A DNA stretch of 64,000 nucleotides from Cruorifilaria tuberocauda (Eukaryota; Nematoda; Chromadorea; Rhabditida; Onchocercidae), in assembly GCA_013365365.1 (NCBI GenBank), contig JABVXU010000179.1:40892-104891 (forward strand), written 5' to 3'. The notes beneath the pieces were generated by a model. That model made no database searches and had not been told where the DNA came from. It saw nothing but the letters and a program-made list of their open reading frames with translations. Position 1 is the first letter of the stretch. Each line of letters starts with the position of its first letter. A program made the translations under genes and the position numbers. Shown here in pieces: positions 48,071 to 60,400 of this stretch.

Positions 48071-48489
48071 TCCCGAATTTTCTTTCTGCAAGACCTCGAA
48101 TACTTATAGTAATTATTTCTTACTGATAAATAACTCTTACTGTACTCAATAATACAGTAATAATGATCACGTAACTCATTGTTATCAAGATATGTTCATC
48201 GTTGTCTAAAATTATTTAAGCTTATGATTATACGTAAAATACGTTTCGTTGGATTTCATGGAAAAACTTACGCTAACATATTTTCACATAAAAGTTATCG
48301 ATAATAACTGCAAATTTGACTGATTTAGCTTAATAGTTATAAGTATAACATTCCTAGAATTTTGACTATCAATTAAGTAACATTTTAAGTAACAATCAAG
48401 TACGTGTAAGTTACCTCTCGTATTTTCTTTGAATAATTATCAATAACTTCTCGTTTATGAAAATAGTTGCAACGACGAAAGCATAGATC

Positions 48490-48503
48490 TTCACCATGAC
48501 AAC
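48490..48503 (-). promoter_or_regulatory. Candidate X-box (RFX/DAF-19 site) upstream of bbs-5
   Basis: On the gene strand the 14-mer is GTTGTCATGGTGAA. It matches the C. elegans ciliary X-box consensus (RTHNYYWTRRNRAC) at 13 of 14 positions; only the last base differs. It sits about 420 bp before the bbs-5 ATG, further than the usual 60-250 bp. BBS genes are standard RFX/DAF-19 targets. Confidence 0.55.
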
Positions 48504-50369
48504 GCACGTCAATCGTTAACTTTAGCGGTCATGAAAAGCATAGTTAGCTTGATAAGCTAATTGTCCAATGAAGATGACTGATAAATATTTCATTGAAACT
48601 TTTTTTTTTTACTTGGTAAGAAATTATTACGGTTTTTCTTATCATTAAATAACAAAATCCTTTTCTAATTTGGTTATCATTGAAAAATTATCATGGTTTT
48701 TCCTATCATCAAATAAAAAAATCCTTTTCTAATTTAGTTACTCATTAAGTAATTTAGTTGCAATTTGAATAAATTATATTATTCACATCTATTTTGAAAG
48801 TATAAATTTCTGGTTTCCTTCATTCAATTTCCTTATTTCTTCATTAAATTTTTTATGTTTTAAATTTTTTGTTAAATTAAATACTTATAGTAAAATTGAT
48901 TTTTTGAATTTACTGAGGATTGACTCTTTTGTGCTGTACAAATATAATTTTTGAAAAATGATATGATAAAAATATGTATAAACTATGATATGACAATAAA
49001 TTATCATCGTAAGCGTATAAAATTACTTATAAAAAACTAAAGTAACAAATCATTAAAATAATTTAATTGCAATTTTAAATAATATCAATCATTTAAGTTT
49101 CACTTCTATATTTTTTACGGATTTCACTTATACGCACACGTAATTTATATAAAATACGTATTGGCCTATATTATTTAAATTTTGCCTTAATTAAACGATT
49201 GCTATTTTTGATGTAATCGGAAATGATACTTAAGTACAGCTAAACTAATCTATCTTTATCTAACTTAAATACATGAAAATAAATCACTGAAATTATTGAA
49301 ATATATATTCTTGAAAGAAAAAATTAAGAACATATAACTTAGAATTATTCAGCATTTGAAATAAGTTCTTTTACAGTATAAATTACGATTAGATCGATTA
49401 GATTATCGATTAGATCGATAAACCTTCATGATAGGTTAAAACACATGATCGAGTGAAAGAACTATCTTCATATTCATATTTTAAATGCTACAGTAAATAC
49501 TTTTATGCTGTACAGTTACAAGAATGGTTACTGTATAGTAAGTTTGGAATTTCAGGCTAACTATTGGTGTAACGTATTTTCTCTCACTTTACACACATTA
49601 TTGTTTTTCAATCATTTTCTATTTCGTACTTTTATCAGCATATTAAGCGGTTTGCTTGATTTTCCTGATTGGTATCCGGAAATTATTCCGGAAAACTAAT
49701 TTATTAAAAATAAAATGATCAAATTATTACACGTCTTCGCAGTTAATAAGCGACTGCAATATATGCGATATAGCAAAAACTTTCCTGATTTGTATTGATT
49801 ATAGTTTTCCGGAATTTAAAGTTTTTAAATTTTACTCCAAACATCCTTTTCTTTTCATTCCATAATCATTTATGTCATTCATGTCATTCATGTTATTTTT
49901 ATCAGCAAAGATAAAATTCATTTTCTTGCATTTTCTTTTTTTTTTTTTGCTTCAATTAATTTTTAATTTCAAAATTTCTACTCGAAATGTTCCCAAGAAA
50001 GTTTTATTTTCAAGAATAAATCTTAAATCTTTAGAATTAAAATTTTGGAAGAATATTCTAAAAAGTAACTAAAGGGAAAGAAAAAAAAAGAAAATTCAAA
50101 AATGTACAATAAATCAAAGTTTCAAAGGTAATTACATTTCTTTTAATCACATTAATTAGTTAATTACAAATTCGATTTCTTTTGTGAAAAAATTGCGTCA
50201 GAAAAAAAAAACAAAAAATTCAAAATTGAAATTCAATTTTATATTACCTTCCATGCAAAACATAATTTATGAAAGAATTATTAACAGAAAGTTTAAATGA
50301 AACAGAAAATGAAGAAATGGAGGGAATTAAATTACAAATTTAAAGAACAAACTAATAATTTAATTTTAT
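48504..50369. other. Noncoding interval between bbs-5 and the arrestin-domain gene
   Basis: AT-rich DNA with bbs-5 upstream sequence on the left and the arrestin gene's 3' flank on the right. Similar short segments recur near 48620-48730 (CCTTTTCTAATTT twice). No coding frame with support was seen. Confidence 0.5.
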
Positions 50370-53300
50370 TTAATCAGTATAAAATGGATATTTGGGAGCA
50401 AATTTAGTATCACCATATTGTATCCGTTCATGATCTTCCGCTAAATCCACTTCACCAAAAAGTGATTTCCTGTAATTCGGTATTTAAATGATATTTAATA
50501 ATAAAATTTAAAATAAAATTTCAATAATAATTTTAGGAAATAAAATTTTGATTATGAAAATTGCAATGAATTATAGTTAGATTTAGTACGTTTGTTATTC
50601 GATTTGAATTTGCTACCCAAAAAAATCAGTTTGATACGTTATCAGAAAAAGGAAGTAATAATGTTCGATGATAATTTCCAGAATTAGCCTTTACTTTTTA
50701 ATAATTTAGTTATGAAGAATAAGTTGATCAATTAATTAATTAATTAGATAATACTATGACGATGCAAGATAATAAAAGTTTCAATGAAATATTCAAATTT
50801 CTTTAATCATTGATATAGCTATAAAAAATAAAAATGAAGATAGAAAATTAAACGAGCAAAGGTAATATTAATTTACCTGTAAAAAGTAAAGAGAGAGAAA
50901 ATTGATAATCGCTTAATTTAATTGAACTTTTTCAAATTTGTTTAAAATAACCTTATTTTCTTTGTTTTAAACTGAATAAAGGTAATATTAACTTTACCTG
51001 TAATACGGATTTGGAAGTTTTGGATAAAGTTCACTTAGAATGGAACTTGGTATACGTACACGTTTCCTCGATAGTAACGCCAAATCCATATCAGGACTTA
51101 ATTCATCAGTTTCACTTGTATTCTCTAATGTTTTTCCATTTGCTGTTGTTATTGTAACCTAAAATAAACTTTAAAAAAAGATAGCTTTCCATTGATAAAT
51201 GTTAATAAGATATTATTTTAAAAAGAGAAATAAAAAATACTGAAAAAAAAACTTTTAAAATAAGTTTATTGATTATAGCATGTAAGAAAAGGTTATGATT
51301 AGTTATGAATAATTTTTTTCTTCCGAACTAATATTATAAATTCTGTTATCAAATCATATTTTCATATCATATTATACTCATATTATCATATCATATCATA
51401 TCATATCATATCACATATTATTACATGATTGAATGAGAACTAGTAATAATTTAACACTAAAAGTAATTAAAGTGATAAATATACAAAAAAATTCTAATAT
51501 GAATTGTTAGAAATCGAATTAATTATTAATTTCCAGTAACTTCTCTGTGACTGAAAACTTAAAATCAAACTGTAAATAAAATTACATGTGATACGTTTCA
51601 AATAGAAAACTTACACTTAATTAAAAGTAAATAATAATTATGTGATATATCAAATTTATTAGCAACTTTATCTGATTGAGAACATGAAATTAAAAGCAAG
51701 TAAAACTTATATCTGATATATTAAATGTATTACATGTTACATGATTGTAACTGATAACATATCAATATATACCAATTTAAGATCAGTGAGTATCAAGTAT
51801 ATACCAATTTAATATACCCAATCTTACATGACTGTAAATTTGAAATTGAAAGTTATTAAAGTTATTACTTATAATCAAAAAAATATTCCTTAAAAAAATG
51901 AACTTAAAGAATAAAATGAATTACTTAAAGAATAAAATGATATAACTTAAAGAATAAAATGAATAATTAAGTAAGGTATTACTTAAGGGATAAAATGAAT
52001 GATTAAGTAAATGCAACAACCTGTATTTTTGATTTATTATTTGAAAGTTTTGGCGTTGATTCATTCATGATAATATCACCATTTGTTCCGCTTCTATCAC
52101 ACATTGTTTCTTTTTCGTTGAAATTTCGTTGTAAATTATTTAAACAAGGTATTGTGCCTATTTGTATTGGAATTACAGTTGCTATATTGCCGTCAACCTA
52201 AAATTTAAACCTTAAAATTAAGCTATCCTTTGGAAAATTTTAAGAAGTATGTAATTAAAGAGGCTTTCAAATATTTACATTTCATCCTTTTTATTAATTT
52301 CATTAATTCAAATATTGAAATAAATCAGATATTTAACTTTCAAAATAAAAAAGAAGAAGAAATATTGATAATAAAGTAATGCAATTGATTAATTAAGAAA
52401 ATTTGTTTAATAACTTTAAAGAAGTTCGTTCGTTTTTGAATTTCAAAAATTTGCACGAAATAATTAAAATGCTTTTGTTGAAAGTAAGAAAAGAGAGAAA
52501 AACATACCTCTAATTCGATCATATAAGCATTCTCGATAATTTTACACCGCGATAACCGCGGAGGGACGGGAGGTACATCAATTGGTTCATTTGTCCATTC
52601 AAATGTTGAATGTGAGGCTATGTCATTTTTTTCCTTTTTGACAATTAATCGACTGGCTTGTTTCATTTCTTCGTTGCCAGCGAATGTTTTTGCCCTGAAA
52701 AAAAAAATTTCAATCATTGACCCTTGAACTTTTCAGTTATTTCAAACAAAGAAAAAGATTTCGATAAATTTCGGCTAATTTCAGTCTTATTTTAATCTTT
52801 TTTATAAATTGCGCAATTTGCTATCAATTTAGACTTAATTTTGCCTAGTAAATAATTTAGATTTAATTTTATCCAGTAAATAAGTAATTTACTCATTGCA
52901 ATTGATAAATTATGAGTAAATTACTTATTTTCCAGGCAAAATTAAATCTAAATTAATCACAATTTGCTGTAAAAATTCTTAATTAAATTTATTTCATTAA
53001 GAAATATTAAGAAATATTCATCCTTTACTTTAACAATAATAATCATTACTAAGCTATCAAATAAATGTTTTATTATTCTAATTACTTATCAAATTGAATA
53101 TTAACATACTTAAATGCTAAAATGTAATTATCCTATTTATTGCTAATTAAAAAAATGATATTTTTGCTTCCTAAATCAATAAAATTATTATTAAAATGAA
53201 AAGTGCAAAGGAATAAATGAAATTTGAATATGATTGATAAAATCGTATAATTAATTAATAATTAATTAACAAACAAATTATCTGTAAACTTTTTTGATAT

Positions 53301-56300
53301 CTTTTTTAAATAATTAATCTTTCTCTTATATATCTAAAAAAAAAAAAAGAATTAAGAGAATAAATTAAAATTACCTGTAATCAACATACTGTTTCATTTT
53401 CAACGCTAAACATCGGATCATTTTGGTGCTATCATTGGTTACCACAACATTCACCTGAATCTTTTCACCAGGTGTGAATGCAGTTCGATCAATTGACATC
53501 TTTACAGTTATCGATCCTTGCTTTTGACAGCAATGTTTCACCGATGAAATATACTCTGTTTCACATACTGGTTCCATTGTCTATTTATTATCAAAGTAAT
53601 GTGTAAAATGATAATTGCGTGAGAAATCATTATCATTTTGTAAATTTTGATAAATTTCATGAAATTTTAAAATTACTTAAAATGGTATAAATTAATTTAA
53701 TATATATTTTATCATATCGCTCTTTTAATAAATTAATTTAATATATATTTTATTCTCAGTGATCACTCGTCTAACAATCAAATTTCTCTCAAAGTTAATT
53801 GATGATAGTGATAAACCTCAGGATCTTCATTGATATCTTCAATACCGATAACAGTAAATGCTCGTTTTGATATGATATCAACATCCCATGGACGTTCACA
53901 TATTGCTTTACAGGTATATCGAATGAAGCCAAACTCTCCCTCAAACGATGTTGGCAATGTTTTTGGTAAAGTGAAAGAAAATGGTATTTCATGTTTTCCA
54001 TGCGGTAAAATTCGCTCCTAAAAAAATTTTAATTTAATTACAAAAAAAAAAAGAAAAAGAAAAATCTATATTATCTTTTGTTTCATTAGTTTTTTTTTTT
54101 CGGTTGATTTTTAAATGCTATAATTAGAAAAATGATCATCATTTAAAGAAACATTTAATTCGAAAAAGAATTGTTTCCGGATTTCGGATGCTGAAGATGA
54201 AATACACTGCTTCCGGAATAACAAGTATAGAAAGTAACAATGTCGTATAAGCTCAAAAAGAGATAAATATATTAGTTTTTTTCGTTTGATTTTTAAATGA
54301 TATTGAAAATGATTTTAATTTGAAGGATCACTCAAAACCATTTAATTCGAAAAAGAATTCTTCTCGAATTCCGGATACTGAGGATGGATAGATTGCTTCC
54401 GGAATAACAAGTACAAATGTTAAATAAGTATATAAGGTTCAATGACACAGGTAAATAATAGAAAATTATCCGGCTAGCAATTTTACATTTAAAAAGTTAA
54501 AATTTTATCAATTATTACTTTGGCGTGGTACGACAGTTAGAAAGCTTGATATCATGAGAAATTTTTCATTCTAGAGTAAAAAAATAAATAGATAACCTTT
54601 TTATTATCAAAAGTGGTTTGAGTAAATTGATGCGTGTAACACGTATTGAACTGTTCACAGAAATACGGCTCTGCTTGACTACAATGTACACGTGATTTGC
54701 CTGAAAATAAAGTTGAAAAAGATTATTCAAAAATTAAATTAATTAAAAGTGATATTAAAAGAGAAATGAAAGAGGAAAAAGATTAAGTTTAGCTTATGTA
54801 ACAGTTTTTAGTAATACACTTTTGTATAACATAAAATGAGCTAATAAAAGTTAGCTATAAATAATAAATCAATTTTATATTCTAACGGATAATTAAAGGT
54901 AAACTTTTTTTCATTGTAAAAAGTAATAAGTAAAAGAATAAGTATAAATTGAGAAAATTAGCAATTAACTAATTAAAAATACTCTGTGTTTTTAAATGTA
55001 CGTTTTATCTCAAACCGGAAATTATGTTATAATAATTAATTAATTATTTTTAGCACATTTTTCATGACAAATTTACCTACACAAATGAATTCATAGAAAA
55101 AAAGACTAAATTCGAAAAAAAAAAGACTACCTGAATGTTTTGTCCAGTATGTTTTGGCTCGTCCTTTTAGTTCCAATAATATTTCATTCACCTTTTTTGG
55201 CTCAGTATTTTCAATAACAACCTAAAAAACAATAATATTCTCATCTTCTTATTAATCAAAATGCTGTAAAAATAATTTGAAATCTGTTAAATCTTTATCT
55301 GAAAATAATTTACTATATTCTAATGAACAGTTAAAGATAAACTTTATTATAACAAGTAATAAGTAAGAGAAAAAATAATTAAATGAAAAAAACTAATTAC
55401 CTATACCATATCTAATTTACAAGTAATTTTTCAAATAATTTAAATCATTTCCTATTAAATGATCATTATCTTATAAAATAGTTAAAACTGTCTTTAAAAA
55501 TGAAAATTACTTCCTAATTTACTATATTCTAATTCATAATTAAAGACAGGTATTCTGTTTTGAAAAGTAATAATTAAAAGAAATAATTCCTATTAAATTT
55601 TACAGAGAAAATAAAAAATCACTTGCCAATGATTTACATTCTAATGAATAATTAGAGGCAAACTTTTTTACTATAAAAAGTAATAATTAAAAGAACAAAT
55701 AATTAAACGAAATAATTAATTATTTATGCGATATCCAATTTATATATAAATTTTCATTTATTTTAAAGTAATTAAAAATATTTAATGAGAAAGAACAATT
55801 ATTTTCCAATTAATTAAATAATTTAAAAGGTAAAAAAGAGAGAATAATTGCCCACAAACTTAATTTTACTACTTTTTTTTAAAATTTTTATTTTAACTTT
55901 GGTGTTAAAATTCTTGAAAATGAATTAAAGCATTTTTTTTTATTTTCGTCCTTTTTAATTTAAGTATATTTCATAATACACATATATTTCATTAAAAATT
56001 AAATTAATAAAAGTGCATCTACCACTAGTAATTTTATAGAGTTTTTTCAGAAATGCTATAACTTATCAAGTTTCTAAATTTTGCTAAATAATGGCTATTA
56101 AGTAATTAGTTAAGCAATAAGTGCAAGCAATTAATAAATATTAGAACAAATTAGCTAAATATTAAGTATAAGTATTAATAAATATTAAATAATTAAAATT
56201 AAATTAGTTAAATTCAGATTTTTAAAGGAAATATAGTTGAAAAAATTACCTTTCCGGATACTTCTTGTCCAGCAAAATAGGCACTTTCAGCATTATTGAA

Positions 56301-56330
56301 TTCAATATCAAATCTAGCCAATTTAACCAT
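50370..56330 (-). CDS. Arrestin-domain protein (alpha-arrestin, ARRDC-like)
   Basis: Cytosolic trafficking adaptor of the alpha-arrestin type. Exons: 56330-56250, 55221-55131, 54700-54597, 54017-53817, 53580-53375, 52694-52508, 52197-52021, 51158-50998, 50469-50370; phases agree, 435 aa. The arrestin N-domain (about 1-160) starts VKLARFDIEFNNAES and has GQEVSGKV, RILPHGKHEIPFSFTLP and FIRYTCKA. The C-domain (about 175-305) begins SITVKMSIDRTAFTPGEKI and includes DVPPVPPRLSRC. The tail is polar and ends near KYPFYTD. I see no PPxY motif, which in many ARRDC proteins recruits NEDD4-type ubiquitin ligases. A TTTTGCATAG acceptor 13 bases before the ATG fits trans-splicing. Introns carry repeats and a long hairpin. 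It belongs to the large nematode arrd family; the paralogue is not assigned. Confidence 0.94.
51375..51420. repeat. ATCAT-type pentanucleotide repeat
   Basis: Repeated CATAT units (ATTATCATATCATATCATAT and onward) within an arrestin-gene intron. Confidence 0.85.
51894..52010. repeat. Imperfect tandem repeat, ACTTAAAGAATAAAATGA units
   Basis: Four to five diverging copies of an ACTTAAAGAATAAAATGA-like unit at roughly 20-35 base spacing, in an arrestin-gene intron immediately before exon 52197-52021 on the forward strand. Confidence 0.75.
52857..52951. repeat. Long inverted repeat: 40-base arms, 15-base loop
   Basis: Arm 52857-52896 and arm 52912-52951 are reverse complements with about six mismatches, separated by 15 bases. 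The outer half of the stem pairs ATGAGTAAATTACTTATTT exactly. It lies in the arrestin-gene intron between exons 53580-53375 and 52694-52508, so the transcript could fold into a hairpin of about 95 nt. A related sequence (AGACTTAATTTTGCCTAGTAA) sits just before it at about 52831. Confidence 0.85.
54090..54420. repeat. Tandem duplication, about 185 bp unit, two copies
   Basis: Both copies contain TGATTTTTAAATG, then CATTTAATTCGAAAAAGAATT, then GCTTCCGGAATAACAAGTA. They lie in the arrestin-gene intron between exons 54700-54597 and 54017-53817. Confidence 0.8.
54868..55720. repeat. Four dispersed copies of an approximately 75-base repeat
   Basis: Copies near 54868, 55312, 55512 and 55635 share TATTCTAAT.....AATTA.AGG.AAACTTT..T followed by AAGTAATAA.TAA.AGAA. 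They lie in the first two introns of the arrestin gene. Confidence 0.65.
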
Positions 56331-56416
56331 CGCTTAATTCATCCTATGCAAAATAACGATAATATCATCATTTTTCTTCATTACATCCATCATACAATCT
56401 TTTTTTTTGAAAGCAA

Positions 56417-56772
56417 CTTAGGCTTAAGGCTTAGACTTAAGCTTATGCTTAGAGATACTAAAAATCATGATTAATATCTTATAAAATAGTTGAAATTGTT
56501 TTATAAAATATGGATTTTTTAAATCAATTATCATAGGTTTAAGGTTTAGACTCAGGCCTAGGCTGACACTTAGGTTTAGGCTTAGGCTTAGCCTTAGGCT
56601 TAAACATAGCCTAAGACTTAGGGACATTAAAAATCATTATTATTACCTTATAAAAGAGTTTTTTTAGATCAATTATCATAGACTTAGGCTTAAGCTTAGG
56701 GTTAGGCTTGGGCTCAGGCTTAGGCTTACAGTTAGGCTTAAGCTTAGGGTTACGCTTGCGCTTAGGCTTAGG
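56417..56772. repeat. Degenerate TTAGGC (nematode telomere-like) blocks
   Basis: Three blocks (56417-56451, 56534-56624, 56681-56772) are built of TTAGGC and one-base variants (TTAGGT, TTAGCC, TTAGGG, TTAAGC). They are separated by similar AT-rich spacers sharing AAAAATCAT.ATTA and AATCAATTATCAT, so block plus spacer forms a larger tandem unit of about 120-150 bases. TTAGGC is the nematode telomere hexamer. Located just upstream of the arrestin gene's ATG. Confidence 0.85.
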
Positions 56773-57146
56773 AATATTAAAAATTATGATTAATCTTCGA
56801 AAATCTGTAATGACTATTTCATATGATAGTTTTGTTTTAAATCAATTATCATTGTATTTCGATATCCATGTTGCCTAGAAGATTATAAGTTAAATGATAA
56901 AAGATTAAACATCAAATAAACTCTCATCATTAGCTTCATTAGATGTAGAGTTTGATTAATTAACAATCTTAGCTTTTTTAATTTTACGTCTGGCTAATCT
57001 TTTTTTTTCATTTATAATTAATTTCATCTAATGAAACTTATTTCAAGTTGGTTGGTTTGTTCATAGATCAGTCGATTTTTGTTACTCTTTTGTAATTAAT
57101 ACCAAGCTGTTACTTCTGTTAATTATTAGCTATATCATTAAAAGTA

Positions 57147-57470
57147 CTCAGCAAGCATTGCCTAAGGAAAGCAATGTTTTAAGTGGCCAATAGTCTCAAT
57201 AAATCAGTGTTACTGGGAATTAATTATCAGCAATGTCCACCCCAACAATCAATTCTTTTCTGTCAAACTCAATAAGGATGATAATAAAGAATGATGTTAA
57301 TGATATCTCATCTCCCTCTTATCCAAATCTTCCGATATCAAGTTTCACAGCTGCTTAATTGCCAATGCTTAGCTAAGTATTTAGCAAGCATTGCCTAAGG
57401 AAAGCAATATTTCAGGTTGCCAATAGTCTCAACAAATCAGCGTTATCAGCGCTCAATGATCACCTCAACA
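57147..57470. repeat. Direct repeat, two copies about 232 bases apart
   Basis: GCAAGCATTGCCTAAGGAAA, followed by GCAAT.TTT and CCAATAGTCTCAA.AAATCAG, occurs at 57151 and again at 57383. The copies are imperfect and continue for about 90 bases. Confidence 0.8.
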
Positions 57471-60400
57471 ATCACCAAACTCATTCAATGATAGTACTGA
57501 TAGCAATCCTTATCATCCTTATCAGTTCGCTCATTCAAATCTTCATCTATATCAGCAATAACTGTTATATAATACTATCAGAAATAACTTATACAAAATT
57601 ATTCCCGTAAATTAACAATTTATTCAAAGTAAAATAATTTCAACTGTATAATTATCACTCATAGCAAATAAAATTAAGCTTTCGTAATGCAACAAATATT
57701 TCAATTATTACTTGATGTTTAATTACTGCCATAACTATCATTGAATGATTACAATTTATCAATCAATATTTAATTATATAATTTAATTATATATTAATAT
57801 TTAATATTAATTATTTAGTTATAATTATAGCTATAAATTGATGAGTCAAAAATAATCACTCTACTCATTTATCAATAATCAGTATGAAATTACTCATCTA
57901 TTCGATTAAGTGAAAGCATGAAATTGTTAAATTATATGATAAGAGTTGCTTATCAGTAAAAACAAAGTAATATTATCAATTGCATCAATCAAATACTCGT
58001 ATTTTCTGCTAATTCTTCAATTTCTCGTATTTCTAGTGGAAATTTTTAACAATAAAAAGGAAATATAAATCTTTCCCGAGGTATTCATTTATTTCATTTT
58101 TTTCTTAAATCCTAAACTGTTAAAAAAAAACTTTGCTGAAAGAATTCCAGAAAGAGGAAGAGCAAGAAAGAGAGAGAGAGAGGAAGAAGGAAAGGAGAGA
58201 AAATTGAAGAAAAATTGGAAATATTTTGAGGAGACTGAATTTTCACTTGCTTTAATGAATTAACTAAATCACAAGCGCCTAACAATTTTCCTTCTTACTC
58301 TTTTATTCAAGTAACACAGAAAAAAAAAGTAGAAATGAAATATATATTCCAGGCTTATTTTCCTCTTTCACAATTTTTTTTTTTTATTTTCAAATGAAAA
58401 GGCTAATTCTCAAACTGAATTTTACAATAAGTAATAAACTTCAAACAAAACGTACAAATAAAATAAAATTGTAAACTACAATATATGTTCTAATTTACAA
58501 TTTCATTATTAAATTTAAAGAATTACCCATTCTTTATCGATTCGAATTTACAGATCAGAAATTGTGCCACCGTAGAATTACTTTTCCTTCTCTCTGAAAA
58601 AAAAAATAGTATTTTGACAGATTAAAGAATTAAGAAAAGTGAGTAAAGAAAAAAAGTTTTAAAGTATTATCACGAAAAAACGATGAAATGATAATTATTA
58701 AACAATTTCGTTAAAAATGAAATATTAACATCGATTTATGCAAGACAACTGTTCTAATCACTTAACAGAAAATAGGAAAAACAGTAATTTAGTAATTAAT
58801 TAATTAGTAAAATTAGTGGTTTCAATCATTTATCAGCTTATCTAAAGATGAATGGAAATAATCAAATTTTAATTAACATAAATAATAAATCAGAAATCGA
58901 TAAAATGACTTAGTACTGAATTGTGATCAAGTGATTATTTAATTAATCAACAATTCTATTTTTTTCTGTACAGTAATTAAATACAATAAATACTACATGA
59001 AATAAAAATTATAATAACTATATTGATTGATTGATTGATTTTATATGCTTTCAATAAAAAATAAAAATCAATACTTGATTGTCTATCGAATGAAAATCAT
59101 GATTTCGATCAATATTTAACCTAGTAACTGTAATATAAAGAAACTTAATGATATTGCAATTATATTATCATCGCATTACCAAATAAAGGTTACATAAAAA
59201 AATTTAAAGTAATAAAAAAATGAATATATTCATGAGAAAAAAAGCGATCAATACTTAACTGAATAACTATAATATCACGAAATTTGATGCTATTGCAATT
59301 ATATTATCATTCTACTACCAAATAAAGGTTACAGTAAAATTAAGAATCTGAAAAAAAAGCACACGGTGGGAAATAAAATGGAAATTTAAATGTGAAATGA
59401 ATGAATGATATGATATCTTAGCTAAATTATTTGCTAATAATCTAAAGCAAAAAAAAAGGAAAAAATCAAATTGAAAAAGAAAACTTGAAATCATTAAGCT
59501 TTTCTTTCTTTGAATAACTTAGCTTATTTCAAAGTTCGTTATCTGATATGCATACATTATTGCTCCTTTTTTCAATAACTTTCAAAGTTTTAAAGTAAAA
59601 TTTAAAAAAGGAAAAGAATAAATAATATTAGAAACAAAAAATGCATTGAAATTTCAGCAATTATAACTAAATAAACGATAAATTTAAAAAAATAAATAAA
59701 AAATGAATAAATGAAATAAAATTATATCAATTGATTTAGAAAAATTTATCAAAAAATGATAATTTAAAAAAAAAGATAATCTTTGTCATTTCAATCATTC
59801 CGATTGCCTTTCCGGCCTATTATCCGGATTACGAAAATCATTTTTCCTTATCATTTTCCGATTGAGAATTCTCAGATCTCAGACAAGTTTTAGATGTCAG
59901 ACAACAAAAATCAAAATATTTTACAAAAATGACACTAAAAAGACATCACAACAAATAGAGTTAAAAATTTTAAACGAATGAAAGTTTTTAAATTTATAAC
60001 TTAAATCATAACTTTTCTAAATTGATATTATAATTGAAACGGTCATAAAATAGCCGAAAAATTATTGATGAAGAGTAAAGGAAAAAAAAAGTGGAAATTA
60101 GCAAATTTAAATTATGACTAAAAAAATTGAGATATAATAAAATAACAAAAATTTGCTTACTTTCAAATTTATAATTAAGGGCAAAAATAAACTTTCTTAG
60201 GTTTCGCAAAAATTTATAATTAAAGGCAAAGGTAAATCTTTCGAAGTTTATTTGTACCTAAGTTCTCTTCAAATTCTCAAAGTTTTTTTTTTTTGAGTTT
60301 TCAGAATTAGAAATTTTCCTTTCCTTGATTTCAAATTATTTATTTGCTAGAAGAAAGGAAATCACAGGCTAATATTATTACCTAAATTTAATTTTGATAT

